From NCBI RefSeq assembly GCF_007981265.1, contig NZ_CP034363.1, positions 3,162,001-3,226,000 of the forward strand: a stretch of 64,000 bases of DNA, in the 5' to 3' direction. Of the stretch, positions 44,841-57,126 are shown in pieces. This DNA is from Pantoea sp. CCBC3-3-1. Its GTDB lineage: Bacteria > Pseudomonadota > Gammaproteobacteria > Enterobacterales > Enterobacteriaceae. Every line of letters starts with the position of its first letter. Positions within the stretch are counted from its first letter, which is position 1. The position numbers were made by a program, and so were the translations under genes. The notes under the pieces were generated by a model that was given only the letters and a program-made list of their open reading frames with translations, made no database searches and was not told where the DNA came from.

Positions 44841-45803
44841 TCAGTAGCGGCTGGCTTCACTGAGTTTACGCTGGTCGTCGTCGCTGAGTTTCAGCGCGGC
44901 GGCTTTGCTCAGCTCTTCAAGCTGCACCAGCGAGGTGACGCTGACAATCGGTGCCGTAATACTGGGGCGGGCAATCTGCCATGCCAGTGCAACCTGCGTT
45001 GGCGTGGCATGGTTGGCTTCGGCTACCTGATCAAGCGCTTGCAGAATGCGCAGACCGCGATCGTTAAGATACTTCCCGACCACGCCCTCCCCTCGCTGAC
45101 TTTTCTTCGCATCTTCCGGCTGACGATATTTACCGCTCAAAAAGCCGCTGGCCAGAGAGTAGTAGTTAATGACGCCTAATTCGTTTTCCTGCGCCACTTT
45201 TTCCAACCCGCTCTCGTAGTCTTTACGATCGTACAGGTTGTATTCAGGCTGCAAGGTTTCGTAACGAGCCAGGCCGTGATCGGCACTCACCTTCAGCGCC
45301 TCCGCCAGTCGTTCCGCCGAGTAGTTAGACGCGCCAATGGCACGCACCTTGCCTTCTTTAATTAGCGCGTCAAAGGTCGCCAGCGTTTCCTGCAATGGCG
45401 TATCGCTGTCGTCGCGGTGCGCCTGGTAAAGATCGATATAATCAGTTTGCAGACGGCGCAGCGAATCTTCCACCGACTGGCGGATATAAGCGGGTGCCAG
45501 TCCGGTTTTATTTGGGCCCATCTCCATGCCAACCTTGGTTGCCAGCACGATTTTGTCGCGTTTGCCGCTCTGCTTCAGCCAGTTACCGATAATTGTTTCC
45601 GATTCGCCGCCCTGGTTGCCCGGCGCCCAGCGAGAGTAGACATCAGCGGTATCGATAAAATTGAGGCCTTTTTCCACCAGCGCATCCAACAGCGAAAAAG
45701 AGGTAGGTTGATCGATGGTCCAGCCAAAGACGTTGCCGCCAAACGTGAGCGTCGGTACCTGAATACCGCTACGGCCCAGCGAACGATGTTCTGTATGACT
45801 CAT
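44841..45803 (-). CDS. aldo/keto reductase
   Basis: A 320-residue (beta/alpha)8 oxidoreductase of the AKR superfamily that reduces carbonyl groups with NADPH. The catalytic tetrad is visible: Asp and Tyr in FIDTADVY near 49-56, Lys in VLATKVGMEM near 85-94 and His in LYQAHRDDSD near 123-132. RAIGASNYSAERLAEAL near 154-170 and AWQIARPSITAPIVSVTSL near 270-288 (cofactor end) are also present. The substrate cannot be deduced. It ends 2 bases from the convergent yegD and is divergent from mdtA, from which it is separated by 235 bases. It is not part of the usual E. coli mdt locus. Confidence 0.85.
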   Translation of the reverse strand: MSHTEHRSLGRSGIQVPTLTFGGNVFGWTIDQPTSFSLLDALVEKGLNFIDTADVYSRWAPGNQGGESETIIGNWLKQSGKRDKIVLATKVGMEMGPNKTGLAPAYIRQSVEDSLRRLQTDYIDLYQAHRDDSDTPLQETLATFDALIKEGKVRAIGASNYSAERLAEALKVSADHGLARYETLQPEYNLYDRKDYESGLEKVAQENELGVINYYSLASGFLSGKYRQPEDAKKSQRGEGVVGKYLNDRGLRILQALDQVAEANHATPTQVALAWQIARPSITAPIVSVTSLVQLEELSKAAALKLSDDDQRKLSEASRY

Positions 45804-46038
45804 GATTTTTCTCCTGTGAATGAAGCGTTTCGGGCGTGATTATTAGGGTAGCAAACATTCGCTGTCGCGCTTCGTTGATTTATGGCAAAAGAATTTCAGG
45901 TTATGAATACTTACACCAACTGAACGGTTATCCTTATTTCCTTCACTTTTGAAGTCATTAAACCCGCTAAAATAACCTTATTGAGGGCTTTTTTTGCCCC
46001 CGGACTTCTCGTTTTGCTAATGGAGAGCTGAACACAAC

Positions 46039-47265
46039 ATGAATAACCGGCACCGTTTCCGAAAAATCTGGCTGATGTCGATCGCCGCCGCGCTGGTTGT
46101 GGGTGGCATTTACTGGTGGCACAGCCATTCTGCTGCTCCACAGAAAACAACAGGCGCACGCCATTCCAAATCGGAAGGTGGGCGGCGCGGCGGCAGTGAG
46201 GCACTGGCTCCGGTACAGGTTTCTGAAGCCGTTAGTCAGAGCGTGCCGCAATATCTTTCGGGCCTGGGAACGGTGACCGCCGCGAAAACCGTGACGGTAC
46301 GCAGCCGGGTCGACGGCGATCTTATCGCCATCCACTTTACCGAAGGCCAGCAGGTTGCAGCCGGGCAGCTGCTGGCGGAGATCGATCCGCGACCTTATCA
46401 GGTCGCACTGACTCAGGCGCAAGGCCAGCTGGCAAAAGATCAGGCTACGCTCGCCAACGCCCGCCGCGATCTGGCTCGTTTTGAAAAGCTGGTGAAAACC
46501 AATCTGGTCTCACAGCAGGAACTGGATACGCAGCGTTCGCTGGTTAGCGAAACGTTGGGAACGATTAAAGCGGACGAAGGCGGCGTTGCCAGCGCCCAGC
46601 TAAATCTGACCTGGAGCCGAATCGTCGCACCGGTTTCAGGACGAGTCGGGCTGAGACTGGTCGACGAAGGAAACTATATCAGCAGCGGTGATACCACCGG
46701 GATTGTGGTAATCACGCAGACTCATCCGGTCGATTTGGTGTTCAACCTGCCGGAAAACGATATCGGCACTTTGTTGACAGCGCAGAAATCGGGCCAGCCA
46801 GTGCCGGTAGAAGCCTGGGATCGCAGTAATAAAACGTTGCTGACCACCGGCGCGCTGCTGAGTATGGATAACCAGATCGATACCACCACCGGCACCATTA
46901 AGCTGAAAGCCCGCTTCAACAATAGCGACGACAGACTGTTTCCCAACCAGTTCGTCAATACGCGGCTAAAAGTGAATACGCTCCAGGACGCGATTGTCAT
47001 CCCTGCCGCGGCGCTGCAAATGGGCAACGAGGGGCATTTCGTGTGGGTGGTCAATGCTGACAACAAAGTCAGTAAGAAACTGATAGAGACCGGCTTGCAG
47101 GACAGCGAAAAAGTGGTCATCAGCGCCGGTCTGAACGCGGGAGAAAAAGTGGTGACGGACGGTATTGACCGCCTGACCGAAGGCGCCAAAGTGGAAATTG
47201 TCGCGCCGCAATCCACCCCGCTGCCTGCTAAAAGCGCCCAGCCCGCCAAAGGAGCACGCCAGTAA
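46039..47265 (+). CDS. mdtA: multidrug efflux RND membrane-fusion protein MdtA
   Basis: A 408-residue periplasmic adaptor (E. coli 415). An N-terminal membrane anchor ([17 protein letters not shown] near 10-26) is followed by the split barrel-sandwich domain ([20 protein letters not shown] near 86-105 and [18 protein letters not shown] near 190-207) around an alpha hairpin (about 125-180). It joins the MdtB/MdtC pump to TolC for export of bile salts, novobiocin and other compounds. TAATG couples its stop to the mdtB start (shared base 47265). It is the first gene of mdtABCD-baeSR; in E. coli this operon is activated by BaeR. Confidence 0.96.
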   Translation: MNNRHRFRKIWLMSIAAALVVGGIYWWHSHSAAPQKTTGARHSKSEGGRRGGSEALAPVQVSEAVSQSVPQYLSGLGTVTAAKTVTVRSRVDGDLIAIHFTEGQQVAAGQLLAEIDPRPYQVALTQAQGQLAKDQATLANARRDLARFEKLVKTNLVSQQELDTQRSLVSETLGTIKADEGGVASAQLNLTWSRIVAPVSGRVGLRLVDEGNYISSGDTTGIVVITQTHPVDLVFNLPENDIGTLLTAQKSGQPVPVEAWDRSNKTLLTTGALLSMDNQIDTTTGTIKLKARFNNSDDRLFPNQFVNTRLKVNTLQDAIVIPAAALQMGNEGHFVWVVNADNKVSKKLIETGLQDSEKVVISAGLNAGEKVVTDGIDRLTEGAKVEIVAPQSTPLPAKSAQPAKGARQ

Positions 47266-50200
47266 TGCAGGTGATGCCGCCCAATTCGACCGGCGGGCCA
47301 TCCCGCCTGTTTATTCTTCGCCCGGTGGCCACGACGCTGCTGATGGTTGCGATTATGCTTGCCGGAATTATTGGCTATCGCGCCCTGCCCGTTTCTGCCT
47401 TGCCGGAAGTGGACTACCCGACAATCCAGGTTGTCACGCTTTATCCGGGAGCCAGCCCGGACGTAATGACGTCGGCCGTAACTGCCCCGCTTGAGCGCCA
47501 GTTCGGCCAGATGTCCGGCCTGAAACAGATGTCTTCGCAAAGTTCCGGCGGGGCGTCAGTCGTCACGTTGCAATTCCAGCTTACGCTGCCGCTTGATGTC
47601 GCCGAGCAGGAAGTGCAGGCCGCCATCAATGCCGCAACCAACCTGCTGCCTTCCGACCTGCCTAATCCACCGGTTTACAGCAAGGTCAATCCAGCCGATC
47701 CGCCGGTTATGACGCTCGCCGTCACCACCACCAGCATGCCGATGACGCAGGTGCAGGATATGGTGGAAACGCGCGTGGCGCAGAAAATCTCACAGGTATC
47801 AGGCGTCGGCCTGGTCACCCTCTCAGGCGGCCAGCGGCCAGCCGTGCGGGTAAAACTGAATGCACAGGCGCTGGCTGCGCTTGGACTAAACAGCGAAACG
47901 GTGCGTACCGCCATCAGCAACGCCAACGTCAATTCGGCGAAAGGCAGCATGGATGGCCCGGAGCGTTCCATTACGCTTTCCGCCAACGATCAGATGAAGT
48001 CCGCCGAAGACTACCGTCAGCTTATCGTCAGTTGGCAGAACGGTGCGCCGGTGCGCCTGCGCGACGTGGCAACCGTAGAGCAAGGTGCGGAGAACAGCTG
48101 GCTGGGCGCGTGGGCAAACCGCCAGCCCGCGATCGTGCTGAATATCCAGCGCCAGCCGGGTGCGAACATTATCACTACCGCCGACAGCATTCGACAGATG
48201 CTGCCCGAACTGAAGGCTTCACTGCCAAAATCGGTTGAGGTGCAGGTGCTTACCGATCGCACCACCAACATCCGTGCCTCGGTAGCGGACGTTCAGTTTG
48301 AACTGATGCTGGCGCTGGCGCTGGTGGTGATGATTATTTATCTGTTTCTGCGTAACGTGCCGGCCACCATTATCCCCGCCGTTGCGGTGCCGCTGTCGCT
48401 GGTTGGCACCTTTGCGGTGATCTGGTTCCTGGGCTTTTCAATCAATAACCTGACGCTGATGGCACTGACCATCGCCACCGGTTTTGTGGTGGACGATGCG
48501 ATCGTGGTAATCGAAAACATCTCCCGCTATATCGAAAAAGGCGAGAAGCCGCTGGCCGCCGCGTTGAAAGGCGCAGGTGAAATCGGTTTTACCATTATTT
48601 CTCTTACCTTCTCGCTGATCGCCGTGCTGATCCCGCTGCTGTTTATGGGCGATATCGTCGGCCGTTTATTCCGTGAGTTTGCCGTTACGCTGGCGGTTTC
48701 CATTCTGATCTCGGCGGTGGTCTCGCTGACGCTGACGCCAATGATGTGCGCAAAAATGCTTAATGCGGAATCGCTGCGTAAGCAAAACCGCTTTTCACGC
48801 GCCAGCGAAGCGATGTTCGATCGCGTGATTGCCAGCTATGGCCGCCTGCTGAAGCGGGTGCTCAATCATCCGTGGCTGACGCTGGGCGTGGCGCTGACCA
48901 CGCTGGCCGTCACCGTTTTGCTGTGGATCGTCATCCCTAAAGGGTTTTTCCCGCAGCAGGATAACGGCATCATTCAGGGAACGATTCAGGCATCGCAGTC
49001 GATCTCCTATGCGAAAATGGCGCAGCGCCAGCAGGAAGTGGCCTCGATTATGATGAAAGATCCGGCGGTGCAAAGCCTGACCTCGTTTGTCGGCGTGGAC
49101 GGCACCAATTCGGCGCTGAACAGCGGCCGCTTACAGATCAATCTCAAGCCGTTAGACCAGCGCGCCGATCGCATCCCGGTGGTTATCGATCGGCTGCAAG
49201 CCGCCATCTCGACGCTGCCCGGCATCAGCCTTTATCTGCAACCGGTGCAGGATCTGACGATTGATACGCAGGTCAGCCGCACGCAGTATCAGTTTACGCT
49301 GCAAACCGGCTCGCTGGACTCCCTCAGCCTGTGGGTGCCGAAACTGCTGGATAAACTGGCGACGATGCCGCAGCTACAGGACATCAGCAGCGACTGGCAG
49401 GATCGTGGTCTGGAAGCTTACATCAACGTTGACCGTGATAATGCCAGCCGCCTCGGCATCAGCATGGCCGACGTTGATAACGCGCTGTACAACGCTTTTG
49501 GCCAGCGGCTGATCTCTACAATTTATACCCAGGCAAGTCAGTATCGCGTAGTGCTGGAGAACGATACGTCGGCTACGCCAGGCCTGTCCGCGCTTGACGG
49601 CATCCGCCTGACCAGCAGCGACGGCGGCGTGGTGCCGCTCAGCACTATTGCTAAAGTCGAACAGCGTCACGGCGCACTGAGTATCAATCATCTGGATCAG
49701 TTCCCTTCCACCACTTTCTCGTTCAACGTCAGCGATGGCTATTCGCTGGAGCAGGCGGTGAATGCTATTACCGCTGCCGAACAGGATCTGGCAATGCCGT
49801 CGGAGATCATGACGAAGTTTCAGGGCAGCACGCTGGCGTTTCAGGCTGCCCTGTCGGGAACCGTCTGGCTGATCGTGGCCGCCATTGTGGCGATGTACAT
49901 CGTTCTTGGCGTGCTCTATGAAAGCTTTATCCATCCCATCACCATCCTTTCCACCTTGCCGACGGCAGGGGTTGGCGCCCTGCTCGCATTGATGATCAGC
50001 GGTAACGAACTGGATGTGATTGCGATTATCGGCATCATTCTGCTGATCGGTATCGTGAAGAAAAACGCCATCATGATGATCGACTTCGCGCTGGCCGCCG
50101 AACGCGAGCAGGGCATGGCACCGTATGAAGCCATTTATCAGGCCTGCCTGCTGCGCTTCCGTCCGATTCTGATGACCACGCTGGCCGCGCTGTTTGGCGC

Positions 50201-50384
50201 GCTGCCGCTGATGCTTAGCACCGGGGTGGGCGCGGAACTGCGTCGTCCGCTCGGGGTTGCCATGGTCGGTGGTTTGATTGTCAGTCAGGTACTGACGCTG
50301 TTTACCACGCCGGTGATTTATCTGCTGTTCGATCGTCTTTCCCGCGTGACGCGCCGCCGTTTTAAAGCGGAGAAGGCCTCGTGA
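47265..50384 (+). CDS. mdtB: multidrug efflux RND transporter MdtB
   Basis: A 1039-residue inner-membrane proton antiporter, very close to E. coli MdtB (1040). It begins [20 protein letters not shown]. Twelve membrane helices and two large periplasmic loops are present. The RND helix-4 signature [20 protein letters not shown] near 401-420 holds the two proton-relay Asp residues, and [20 protein letters not shown] near 924-943 is the helix-10 counterpart. It forms a heterotrimer with MdtC (two MdtB to one MdtC, as described in E. coli). It shares 4 bases (GTGA) with the mdtC start. Confidence 0.97.
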   Translation: MQVMPPNSTGGPSRLFILRPVATTLLMVAIMLAGIIGYRALPVSALPEVDYPTIQVVTLYPGASPDVMTSAVTAPLERQFGQMSGLKQMSSQSSGGASVVTLQFQLTLPLDVAEQEVQAAINAATNLLPSDLPNPPVYSKVNPADPPVMTLAVTTTSMPMTQVQDMVETRVAQKISQVSGVGLVTLSGGQRPAVRVKLNAQALAALGLNSETVRTAISNANVNSAKGSMDGPERSITLSANDQMKSAEDYRQLIVSWQNGAPVRLRDVATVEQGAENSWLGAWANRQPAIVLNIQRQPGANIITTADSIRQMLPELKASLPKSVEVQVLTDRTTNIRASVADVQFELMLALALVVMIIYLFLRNVPATIIPAVAVPLSLVGTFAVIWFLGFSINNLTLMALTIATGFVVDDAIVVIENISRYIEKGEKPLAAALKGAGEIGFTIISLTFSLIAVLIPLLFMGDIVGRLFREFAVTLAVSILISAVVSLTLTPMMCAKMLNAESLRKQNRFSRASEAMFDRVIASYGRLLKRVLNHPWLTLGVALTTLAVTVLLWIVIPKGFFPQQDNGIIQGTIQASQSISYAKMAQRQQEVASIMMKDPAVQSLTSFVGVDGTNSALNSGRLQINLKPLDQRADRIPVVIDRLQAAISTLPGISLYLQPVQDLTIDTQVSRTQYQFTLQTGSLDSLSLWVPKLLDKLATMPQLQDISSDWQDRGLEAYINVDRDNASRLGISMADVDNALYNAFGQRLISTIYTQASQYRVVLENDTSATPGLSALDGIRLTSSDGGVVPLSTIAKVEQRHGALSINHLDQFPSTTFSFNVSDGYSLEQAVNAITAAEQDLAMPSEIMTKFQGSTLAFQAALSGTVWLIVAAIVAMYIVLGVLYESFIHPITILSTLPTAGVGALLALMISGNELDVIAIIGIILLIGIVKKNAIMMIDFALAAEREQGMAPYEAIYQACLLRFRPILMTTLAALFGALPLMLSTGVGAELRRPLGVAMVGGLIVSQVLTLFTTPVIYLLFDRLSRVTRRRFKAEKAS

Positions 50385-53300
50385 AATTTTTCGCCCTGTT
50401 TATCCACCGACCTGTCGCCACGATTCTGCTGACAATCGCCATTGCGCTGGCGGGCATCCTGAGTTTCCGCCTGCTGCCGGTGGCGCCGCTGCCGCAGGTG
50501 GATTTTCCGGTCATAATGATCTCGGCGTCGCTGCCGGGCGCGTCGCCGGAAACGATGGCCTCGTCGGTCGCTACGCCGCTGGAGCGCTCGCTGGGGCGCA
50601 TCGCTGGCGTCAGTGAAATGACCTCCACCAGCTCGCTGGGCAGCACGCGTATTATTCTGGTTTTCGATTACGATCGGGATATTAACGGCGCGGCTCGGGA
50701 TGTTCAGGGCGCAATCAACGCCGCACAGAGCCTGCTGCCGACCGGGATGCCTGGTCGCCCCACTTACCGCAAAATAAATCCGTCCGATGCGCCAATTATG
50801 ATCATGACGCTGACCTCGGATGCGTGGTCACAGGGTGAACTGTATGATTACGCCTCAACGCAGCTGGCGCAGAAACTGGCACAAATCGACGGCGTGGGTG
50901 ATGTCACCGTCGGCGGCAGCTCGCTGCCTGCGGTACGGGTGGATCTTAACCCACAGGCGCTGTTCAACCAGGGCGTTTCGCTGGATGCGGTACGTACTGC
51001 TATCAATAATGCCAATCAGCGCCGGCCTCAGGGTGCAATCGAAGATCGCGACCAACGCTGGCAGTTGAAAACCAATGACGAGCTGAAAACGGCCGCGGAG
51101 TATCAGCCGCTGATTGTGCATTATAACGGTCGCGCGACAGTGCGGTTGCAGGATGTGGCAACGGTGACGGATTCAGTCCAGGACGTGCGTAACGCCGGGA
51201 TGGCCAATGCCAAACCGGCCATTTTGCTGCTGATCCGTAAGCTGCCGGAAGCCAATATCATCGACACGGTGGATCGTATTCGTGCCGCCGTACCGGAACT
51301 GCGTGAAACCATTCCGGCCTCGATTCAAATTGATGTGGCTCAGGATCGCTCACCGACCATTCGCGCCTCGCTGGCCGAGGTTGAACAGTCGCTGGTGATT
51401 TCTATAGGGCTGGTGATCCTGGTGGTGTTCGCCTTTCTGCGCTCTGGCCGCGCCACCCTGATCCCGGCGGTGGCGGTTCCGGTTTCGCTGATTGGCACCT
51501 TTGCCGCGATGTATTTATGCGGCTTCAGCCTGAATAACCTGTCGCTAATGGCGCTGACCGTCGCCACCGGCTTTGTGGTTGATGACGCAATTGTGGTGCT
51601 GGAAAATATCTCCCGGCACGTTGAGGCTGGCGTCAAACCGCTCCAGGCGGCGCTTCAGGGCGTGCGCGAAGTCGGTTTCACCGTGCTGTCAATGAGCCTG
51701 TCGCTGATCGCCGTGTTTCTGCCGCTGCTGATGCTTGGCGGTCTGGTCGGCCGCTTCTTCAAAGAGTTCGCGGTAACGCTATCCGTTTCTATTGCCATCT
51801 CGCTGGTTATCTCACTGACCCTAACACCGATGATGTGCGCGCGATTGCTGAAGGCGCAACCCAAAGGCGCACGGCAGCACGGCGCGGGCAAAATCTTGCT
51901 GCGCATCCAGCAGGGCTATGGTCGTTCACTGAACTGGGTGCTGAACCATTCGCGCTGGACGCTGCTGGTGTTTATCGCCACCATTGGGCTGACGATGTAT
52001 CTCTACGTCGCCATCCCAAAAACCTTTATGCCAGAACAGGATACGGGCCGTTTGATGGGCTTTATTCAGGCCGATCAAAGCATTTCGTTTCAGTCGATGC
52101 GCGGCAAGCTGGAAAACTTTATGAAGATTGTTCGTGACGATCCGGCGGTGGAAAGCGTTGTCGGCTTTACCGGCGGATCGCGCACCAACAGCGGCTCGAT
52201 GTTTATCTCGCTGAAGCCGCTAAGTGAGCGCAGCGAAAATGCTCAGGAGGTGATCGCCCGGCTCAGAGTCAAACTGGCAAAAGAGCCGGGCGCCAATCTG
52301 TTTCTGATGGCGGTTCAGGATCTGCGCGTCGGCGGCCGCGAGTCGAACGCGGGCTATCAGTACAGCCTGCTGTCGGACAACCTTGATGATTTACGCCTCT
52401 GGGAACCGAAAATCCGTCAGGCTTTTGCTACCCTGCCGGAACTGGCGGATGTCAATTCCGACCAGCAGGACAAAGGTGCCGAGATGGCGTTAACCTACGA
52501 TCGCGCCACCATGGCCCGGCTGGGTATTGACGTGTCAGATGCCAACAACTTGCTGAATAATGCCTTTGGACAGCGGCAAATTTCTACAATTTATCAGCCG
52601 CTCAATCAGTATAAAGTGGTAATGCAGGTCGATCCTCGTTATACGCAGGACATCAGCTCGCTCGATCTGATGTACGTGATTAATAAAGACGGCAAGGCGA
52701 TCCCGCTCTCCTCCTTTGCCAAATGGCAGCCTGCTAATGCGCCGCTGTCGGTCAATCACGAGGGGCTGTCCGCCGCATCAACGATTTCCTTCAACCTTCC
52801 CGAAGGCGTGTCGCTTTCTCAGGCTTCGGAGGCGATTGACCGCAGCATGACCTCGCTGGGCGTGCCTTCCAGCGTACGTGGCAGCTTTGCCGGCACCGCA
52901 CAGATTTTCCAGCAGACGCAGAGCAGTCAGCTGTGGCTGATCCTGGCGGCAATCGCCACGATGTATATCGTGCTGGGCATGCTGTATGAAAGCTATGTGC
53001 ATCCACTGACCATTCTCTCTACCCTGCCTTCTGCGGGCGTCGGCGCGCTGCTGGCGCTGGAGCTGTTTAGCGCGCCGTTCAGCCTGATTGCGCTGATTGG
53101 TATTTTGCTGCTGATAGGCATTGTGAAAAAGAATGCGATTATGATGGTTGATTTCGCGCTGGATGCGCAGCGTAATGGCAATCTGAGCGCCCGTGAAGCG
53201 ATATTTCAGGCCAGTCTGCTACGCTTTCGCCCAATTATGATGACCACGCTGGCTGCACTGTTTGGTGCGCTGCCGCTGGTGCTGACGACGGGTGACGGCG

Positions 53301-53446
53301 CTGAGCTTCGTCAGCCGCTGGGTATTACCATCGTCGGCGGTCTGGTGATGAGCCAGCTGCTGACGCTTTACACCACGCCGGTGGTTTATCTGTATATGGA
53401 TAAGCTGCGCAGGAAAAGAAAGCCAGAGCCTGTGAGCGAGTACTAA
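50381..53446 (+). CDS. mdtC: multidrug efflux RND transporter MdtC
   Basis: A 1021-residue RND pump subunit with a GTG start overlapping the mdtB stop. It begins [20 protein letters not shown] like E. coli MdtC (1025). The helix-4 relay sequence [20 protein letters not shown] near 387-406 and the helix-10 stretch [20 protein letters not shown] near 907-926 are intact. It assembles with MdtB, MdtA and TolC. The two pump genes are diverged paralogues in tandem, the normal state for this system. Confidence 0.97.
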   Translation: MKFFALFIHRPVATILLTIAIALAGILSFRLLPVAPLPQVDFPVIMISASLPGASPETMASSVATPLERSLGRIAGVSEMTSTSSLGSTRIILVFDYDRDINGAARDVQGAINAAQSLLPTGMPGRPTYRKINPSDAPIMIMTLTSDAWSQGELYDYASTQLAQKLAQIDGVGDVTVGGSSLPAVRVDLNPQALFNQGVSLDAVRTAINNANQRRPQGAIEDRDQRWQLKTNDELKTAAEYQPLIVHYNGRATVRLQDVATVTDSVQDVRNAGMANAKPAILLLIRKLPEANIIDTVDRIRAAVPELRETIPASIQIDVAQDRSPTIRASLAEVEQSLVISIGLVILVVFAFLRSGRATLIPAVAVPVSLIGTFAAMYLCGFSLNNLSLMALTVATGFVVDDAIVVLENISRHVEAGVKPLQAALQGVREVGFTVLSMSLSLIAVFLPLLMLGGLVGRFFKEFAVTLSVSIAISLVISLTLTPMMCARLLKAQPKGARQHGAGKILLRIQQGYGRSLNWVLNHSRWTLLVFIATIGLTMYLYVAIPKTFMPEQDTGRLMGFIQADQSISFQSMRGKLENFMKIVRDDPAVESVVGFTGGSRTNSGSMFISLKPLSERSENAQEVIARLRVKLAKEPGANLFLMAVQDLRVGGRESNAGYQYSLLSDNLDDLRLWEPKIRQAFATLPELADVNSDQQDKGAEMALTYDRATMARLGIDVSDANNLLNNAFGQRQISTIYQPLNQYKVVMQVDPRYTQDISSLDLMYVINKDGKAIPLSSFAKWQPANAPLSVNHEGLSAASTISFNLPEGVSLSQASEAIDRSMTSLGVPSSVRGSFAGTAQIFQQTQSSQLWLILAAIATMYIVLGMLYESYVHPLTILSTLPSAGVGALLALELFSAPFSLIALIGILLLIGIVKKNAIMMVDFALDAQRNGNLSAREAIFQASLLRFRPIMMTTLAALFGALPLVLTTGDGAELRQPLGITIVGGLVMSQLLTLYTTPVVYLYMDKLRRKRKPEPVSEY

Positions 53447-53477
53447 CTTTTATGTCTGACTCAGGATCGATTAACCG

Positions 53478-54884
53478 ATGAATACGCTTCCTGCCAGCGT
53501 ACGCTGGCAGCTGTGGATTGTGGCCTTTGGCTTCTTTATGCAGTCGCTGGATACCACCATCGTCAACACCGCCCTGCCCGCGATGGCGCAAAGCCTGAAC
53601 CAAAATCCGCTGCATATGCATTCGGTGGTGGTGTCATATGTGCTGACCGTCGCCGTTATGCTACCGGTTAGCGGCTGGCTGGCCGATCGCTTCGGCGTGC
53701 GTAACGTATTTTTCAGCGCCATCGTGCTGTTCAGCGCCGGCTCACTGTTTTGCGCTATGTCCGCCACGCTCGATCAGCTGATTGCCTCACGCGTGCTGCA
53801 AGGCATCGGCGGGGCGATGATGGTGCCGGTCGGCAGGCTGACGGTAATGAAGCTGGTGCCGCGCGAGCAATATATGGCCGCAATGACATTCGTCACGCTG
53901 CCGGGCCAGGTTGGCCCTCTGCTTGGGCCCGCGTTGGGCGGCGTGCTGGTGCAATACGCCAGCTGGCACTGGATTTTCCTGCTTAATATACCGGTCGGGC
54001 TGGTGGGTGCCATTGCCACTATGATGCTGATGCCGGACTTCCGATTGCCGCCGGGGCGCTTTGATCTTAAAGGTTTTCTGCTGCTGGCTGTCGGCATGGC
54101 CACGCTGACGCTGGCGTTGGATGGCTCTCACGGCTCCGGCTTTTCGCCGCTCCTGCTCGGCCTGTTCATTCTTGCAGGCATTTTTTCGCTGCTGTTTTAT
54201 CTGCTCTACGCCCGCGATAACGATCGGGCACTGTTCAGCCTCAAACTGTTCGATAACCGCATCTATTCCGTTGGTCTGCTGGGCAGCCTGACCGGGCGCA
54301 TTGGCAGCGGCATGCTGCCGTTTATGACCCCGCTTTTTTTACAGGTCGGAATGGGGTATACCCCTTTTCACGCCGGGCTGATGATGATCCCAATGGTGCT
54401 GGGCAATATGGGCATGAAGCGGATTGTGGTGCAAATCGTCAACCGATTCGGCTACCGCAACGTGCTGACGGGGTCAACCGTGGGCCTGGCGCTGGTCGTG
54501 CTGCTGTTTCCTGCCGTCGCGCTGTCAGGCTGGGAAAAGCTGCTGCCGCTGGTACTGTTTCTGCAGGGAATGGTCAACGCGATCCGCTTTTCCACAATGA
54601 ACACCTTAACGCTCAAAACGCTGCCGGATGAGCTAGCCAGCAGCGGCAACAGCCTGCTGTCGATGGTGATGCAGCTGTCGATGAGTATCGGCGTAACGGT
54701 GGCCGGCCTGTTGCTCGGCACCTTTGGTCAGCAGTCGCTTGCCGGAAGCGAAACCACGCAGCAAGCCTTTATTTATACTTATCTCTGTATGGCGGTGGTG
54801 ATTGTTTTCCCCGCGCTGGTATTCTGGCGCGTACCGGCCGACATCAGTAAAAACGTGGTGCTACAGCGCCGGAGAAAGTCTTAA
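53478..54884 (+). CDS. mdtD: MFS transporter MdtD (DHA2 type)
   Basis: A 468-residue major facilitator protein with 14 hydrophobic segments. [20 protein letters not shown] near 17-36 is motif D1 of the drug:H+ antiporter-2 family, and [13 protein letters not shown] near 66-78 is the MFS motif [21 protein letters not shown] near 108-127 is the motif B/C region. E. coli MdtD (471) is encoded in the same operon but is not needed for MdtABC resistance; a role in iron-citrate export has been proposed for it. It starts 31 bases after mdtC and shares TAATG with baeS. Confidence 0.95.
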   Translation: MNTLPASVRWQLWIVAFGFFMQSLDTTIVNTALPAMAQSLNQNPLHMHSVVVSYVLTVAVMLPVSGWLADRFGVRNVFFSAIVLFSAGSLFCAMSATLDQLIASRVLQGIGGAMMVPVGRLTVMKLVPREQYMAAMTFVTLPGQVGPLLGPALGGVLVQYASWHWIFLLNIPVGLVGAIATMMLMPDFRLPPGRFDLKGFLLLAVGMATLTLALDGSHGSGFSPLLLGLFILAGIFSLLFYLLYARDNDRALFSLKLFDNRIYSVGLLGSLTGRIGSGMLPFMTPLFLQVGMGYTPFHAGLMMIPMVLGNMGMKRIVVQIVNRFGYRNVLTGSTVGLALVVLLFPAVALSGWEKLLPLVLFLQGMVNAIRFSTMNTLTLKTLPDELASSGNSLLSMVMQLSMSIGVTVAGLLLGTFGQQSLAGSETTQQAFIYTYLCMAVVIVFPALVFWRVPADISKNVVLQRRRKS

Positions 54885-56266
54885 TGTTTGCGAAGTTGCG
54901 TATTGGCATTACCGCCAAACTGTTTATTGCCATTTTTTCCACCTGCATGCTGGTGCTGATCACCATGCACTGGGGCGTGCGCCTCAGCTTTGAACACGGC
55001 TTTATTGATTACATCAAAAAAGGCAACGAACAGCGGCTGGGCCTGCTGAGCGACGCGCTGGCCGACCAGTATGAGCAGCACGGTAACTGGGATTTTTTAC
55101 GCAATAACAACAAGCTGGTTTTCCAGATCCTGCATTCGCTGGAGCAAAATCCTGATGCGAACAATCAGCTGCCACCGCACGGCTGGCGCACGCAGTTCTG
55201 GATTATCGATCAGCAATATCACGTGATGATGGGGCCACGAGCGCCGGTACCGACAGAAGGGAGCCGCAGAAATATCACCACCAGCACCGGACATATCGTC
55301 GGCTGGGTTATTGGTTCCCCACCGGAAAGGCTGACCCGCAGCGCGGATATCAATTTCGATCAGCAGCAAAAACGCACCAGCTGGATTATCGTTGCTCTGA
55401 CGATGCTGCTGGCGGCTGCCGTGACCTGGCTAATGTCGCGTGGCCTGCTCGCGCCGGTCAGGCGGCTGGTCGAAGGGACTCACCAACTCGCTGCTGGAGA
55501 TTTTACCAGCCGGGTGAAAGCCGACAGCCGCGACGAGCTTGGCCGTCTGGGTCAGGATTTCAATCGTCTTGCCAGCACGCTGGAGAAAAATGAAAGCATG
55601 CGCCGCGCTTTTATGGCGGATATCTCGCACGAGCTACGTACGCCGCTGGCCATTCTGCGCGGTGAGCTGGAAGCGATTCAGGATGGCATACGCAAACTGA
55701 CGCCGGAATCGATCGTCTCACTCCAGGGCGAAGTCACTACGCTCACTAAGCTGGTGGATGACGTTCATCAGCTTTCCCTTTCCGATGAAGGCGCGCTGGC
55801 CTACCGTCGCAGCCAGACCGATCTGGTGCCGCTACTGGAAGTCGTCGCCGCCAATTTCAGCGGGCGTTATCAGAGCCACGGGCTGAGGCTGGATCTTAAC
55901 CTGCCGGATCAGGCGCCGCTGTTTGGCGACCCCGATCGCCTGATGCAGCTGTTCACCAACCTGATGGAAAACAGCCTGCGTTATACCGACGCAGGAGGCG
56001 CCCTGACGGTAACGGTGATGGCGCAACCGGACCAGCTAACCCTGTGGTTTGACGATACCTCTCCCGGTATTACCGACGATCAGCGCCTGCAAATTTTCGA
56101 GCGTTTTTATCGGGCAGAAACTTCCCGCAATCGTGCCAGCGGCGGCTCCGGGCTTGGCCTGGCAATTTGTCAGAACATTGTGGAAGCGCACGAGGGAACG
56201 ATCAAAGCGGATCACTCCGATGCCGGAGGACTGAGAATTACGATACACTTCCCCTGTACCAGGTAA
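54884..56266 (+). CDS. baeS: envelope-stress sensor histidine kinase BaeS
   Basis: A 460-residue membrane kinase. Helix 1 (AKLFIAIFSTCMLVLITMHW near 10-29), a periplasmic sensor domain (about 35-165), helix 2 (TSWIIVALTMLLAAAVTWLM near 165-184) and a HAMP domain (GLLAPVRRLVEGTHQLAAGD near 187-206) come in order. The phospho-acceptor H box is MADISHELRTPLAIL near 243-257, and the ATP-binding domain has the N box LFTNLMENSLRYTDAGG near 349-365 and G box GGSGLGLAICQNIVEAHEG near 417-435. It senses envelope-damaging compounds and phosphorylates BaeR. The ATG overlaps the mdtD stop by one base. Confidence 0.96.
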   Translation: MFAKLRIGITAKLFIAIFSTCMLVLITMHWGVRLSFEHGFIDYIKKGNEQRLGLLSDALADQYEQHGNWDFLRNNNKLVFQILHSLEQNPDANNQLPPHGWRTQFWIIDQQYHVMMGPRAPVPTEGSRRNITTSTGHIVGWVIGSPPERLTRSADINFDQQQKRTSWIIVALTMLLAAAVTWLMSRGLLAPVRRLVEGTHQLAAGDFTSRVKADSRDELGRLGQDFNRLASTLEKNESMRRAFMADISHELRTPLAILRGELEAIQDGIRKLTPESIVSLQGEVTTLTKLVDDVHQLSLSDEGALAYRRSQTDLVPLLEVVAANFSGRYQSHGLRLDLNLPDQAPLFGDPDRLMQLFTNLMENSLRYTDAGGALTVTVMAQPDQLTLWFDDTSPGITDDQRLQIFERFYRAETSRNRASGGSGLGLAICQNIVEAHEGTIKADHSDAGGLRITIHFPCTR

Positions 56267-56305
56267 TTTAAGAGCAATACTCTTTTTCGTACCGGCAGGA
56301 GCGCC

Positions 56306-57013
56306 ATGAATCAAGAATCTCAAGACCCCCTCATTTTAGTGGTGGAAGACGAACCCAAGCTTGCCCAGCTGCTGGTGGATTACCTGCAGGCTGCCAATTA
56401 TCGCACCCATCATCTGTTGCGCGGTGATGAGGTGCTGGAATGGGTAAAACAGTCGCCGCCGGATCTGATGCTGCTTGATCTGATGCTGCCGGGCGTGGAC
56501 GGACTGACGCTTTGCCGCGAAATCCGTCGGTTTTCAGAACTGCCGATCGTGATGGTGACGGCGCGCACGGAAGAGATAGATCGCCTGCTCGGTCTGGAAA
56601 TCGGCGCTGATGATTATATCTGCAAACCCTTTAGCCCACGCGAGGTCGTGGCACGCGTCAAAACTATTCTGAAACGCTGCCAGCGGACGCCGGAAGAAGC
56701 GCAAAAAGCGTCACTGTTGGTGGTGGATGAGAACCGTTTCCAGGCAAGCTGGGATAATTTAGCGCTGGATTTAACCCCCGCCGAGTTTCGCCTGCTAAAA
56801 ACGCTGGCGCAGGAGCCGGGCAAAGTTTTCTCCCGCGAGATGCTGCTTAACCATCTGTATGACGACTATCGCGTCGTTACCGATCGCACCATCGACAGCC
56901 ATATTAAAAACCTGCGCCGAAAGCTGGAAGCTCTGGACGCCGACCAGCCCTTTATCCGTGCGGTCTACGGTATGGGCTATCGCTGGGAAGCAGATGTCTG
57001 TCGTTTGATCTAG
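56306..57013 (+). CDS. baeR: OmpR-family response regulator BaeR
   Basis: A 235-residue regulator. The receiver domain (about 10-125) has the acidic pair [12 protein letters not shown] near 12-23, the phospho-acceptor Asp in [18 protein letters not shown] near 53-70 and Lys in [13 protein letters not shown] near 103-115. The winged-helix DNA-binding domain (about 135-232) contains [20 protein letters not shown] near 153-172 and the recognition helix [19 protein letters not shown] near 189-207. In E. coli it activates mdtABCD and acrD. It follows baeS by 39 bases and precedes a terminator. Confidence 0.96.
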   Translation: MNQESQDPLILVVEDEPKLAQLLVDYLQAANYRTHHLLRGDEVLEWVKQSPPDLMLLDLMLPGVDGLTLCREIRRFSELPIVMVTARTEEIDRLLGLEIGADDYICKPFSPREVVARVKTILKRCQRTPEEAQKASLLVVDENRFQASWDNLALDLTPAEFRLLKTLAQEPGKVFSREMLLNHLYDDYRVVTDRTIDSHIKNLRRKLEALDADQPFIRAVYGMGYRWEADVCRLI

Positions 57014-57062
57014 CGCAATTTACAATCCTTCCCTCACCTCTTACAATCCCCACACTTTTCGT

Positions 57063-57088
57063 AAGGCCGTCCCGTGACGGCCTTTATT
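57063..57088 (+). terminator. terminator after baeR
   Basis: A perfect 9-bp stem (57063-57071 with 57076-57084), loop CCGT, followed by TATTGC. It lies 49 bases past baeR and 38 bases before trhP. The T tract is short, so efficiency may be moderate. Confidence 0.7.
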
Positions 57089-57126
57089 GCAATATCTGAC
57101 CTGACATCAGATCGACGAGATACCTC

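Noticed and set aside
45881..45904. BaeR-box-like sequence upstream of mdtA
   Set aside because: On the minus strand about 11 of 18 positions fit the published consensus, too few to claim without a footprint or alignment.
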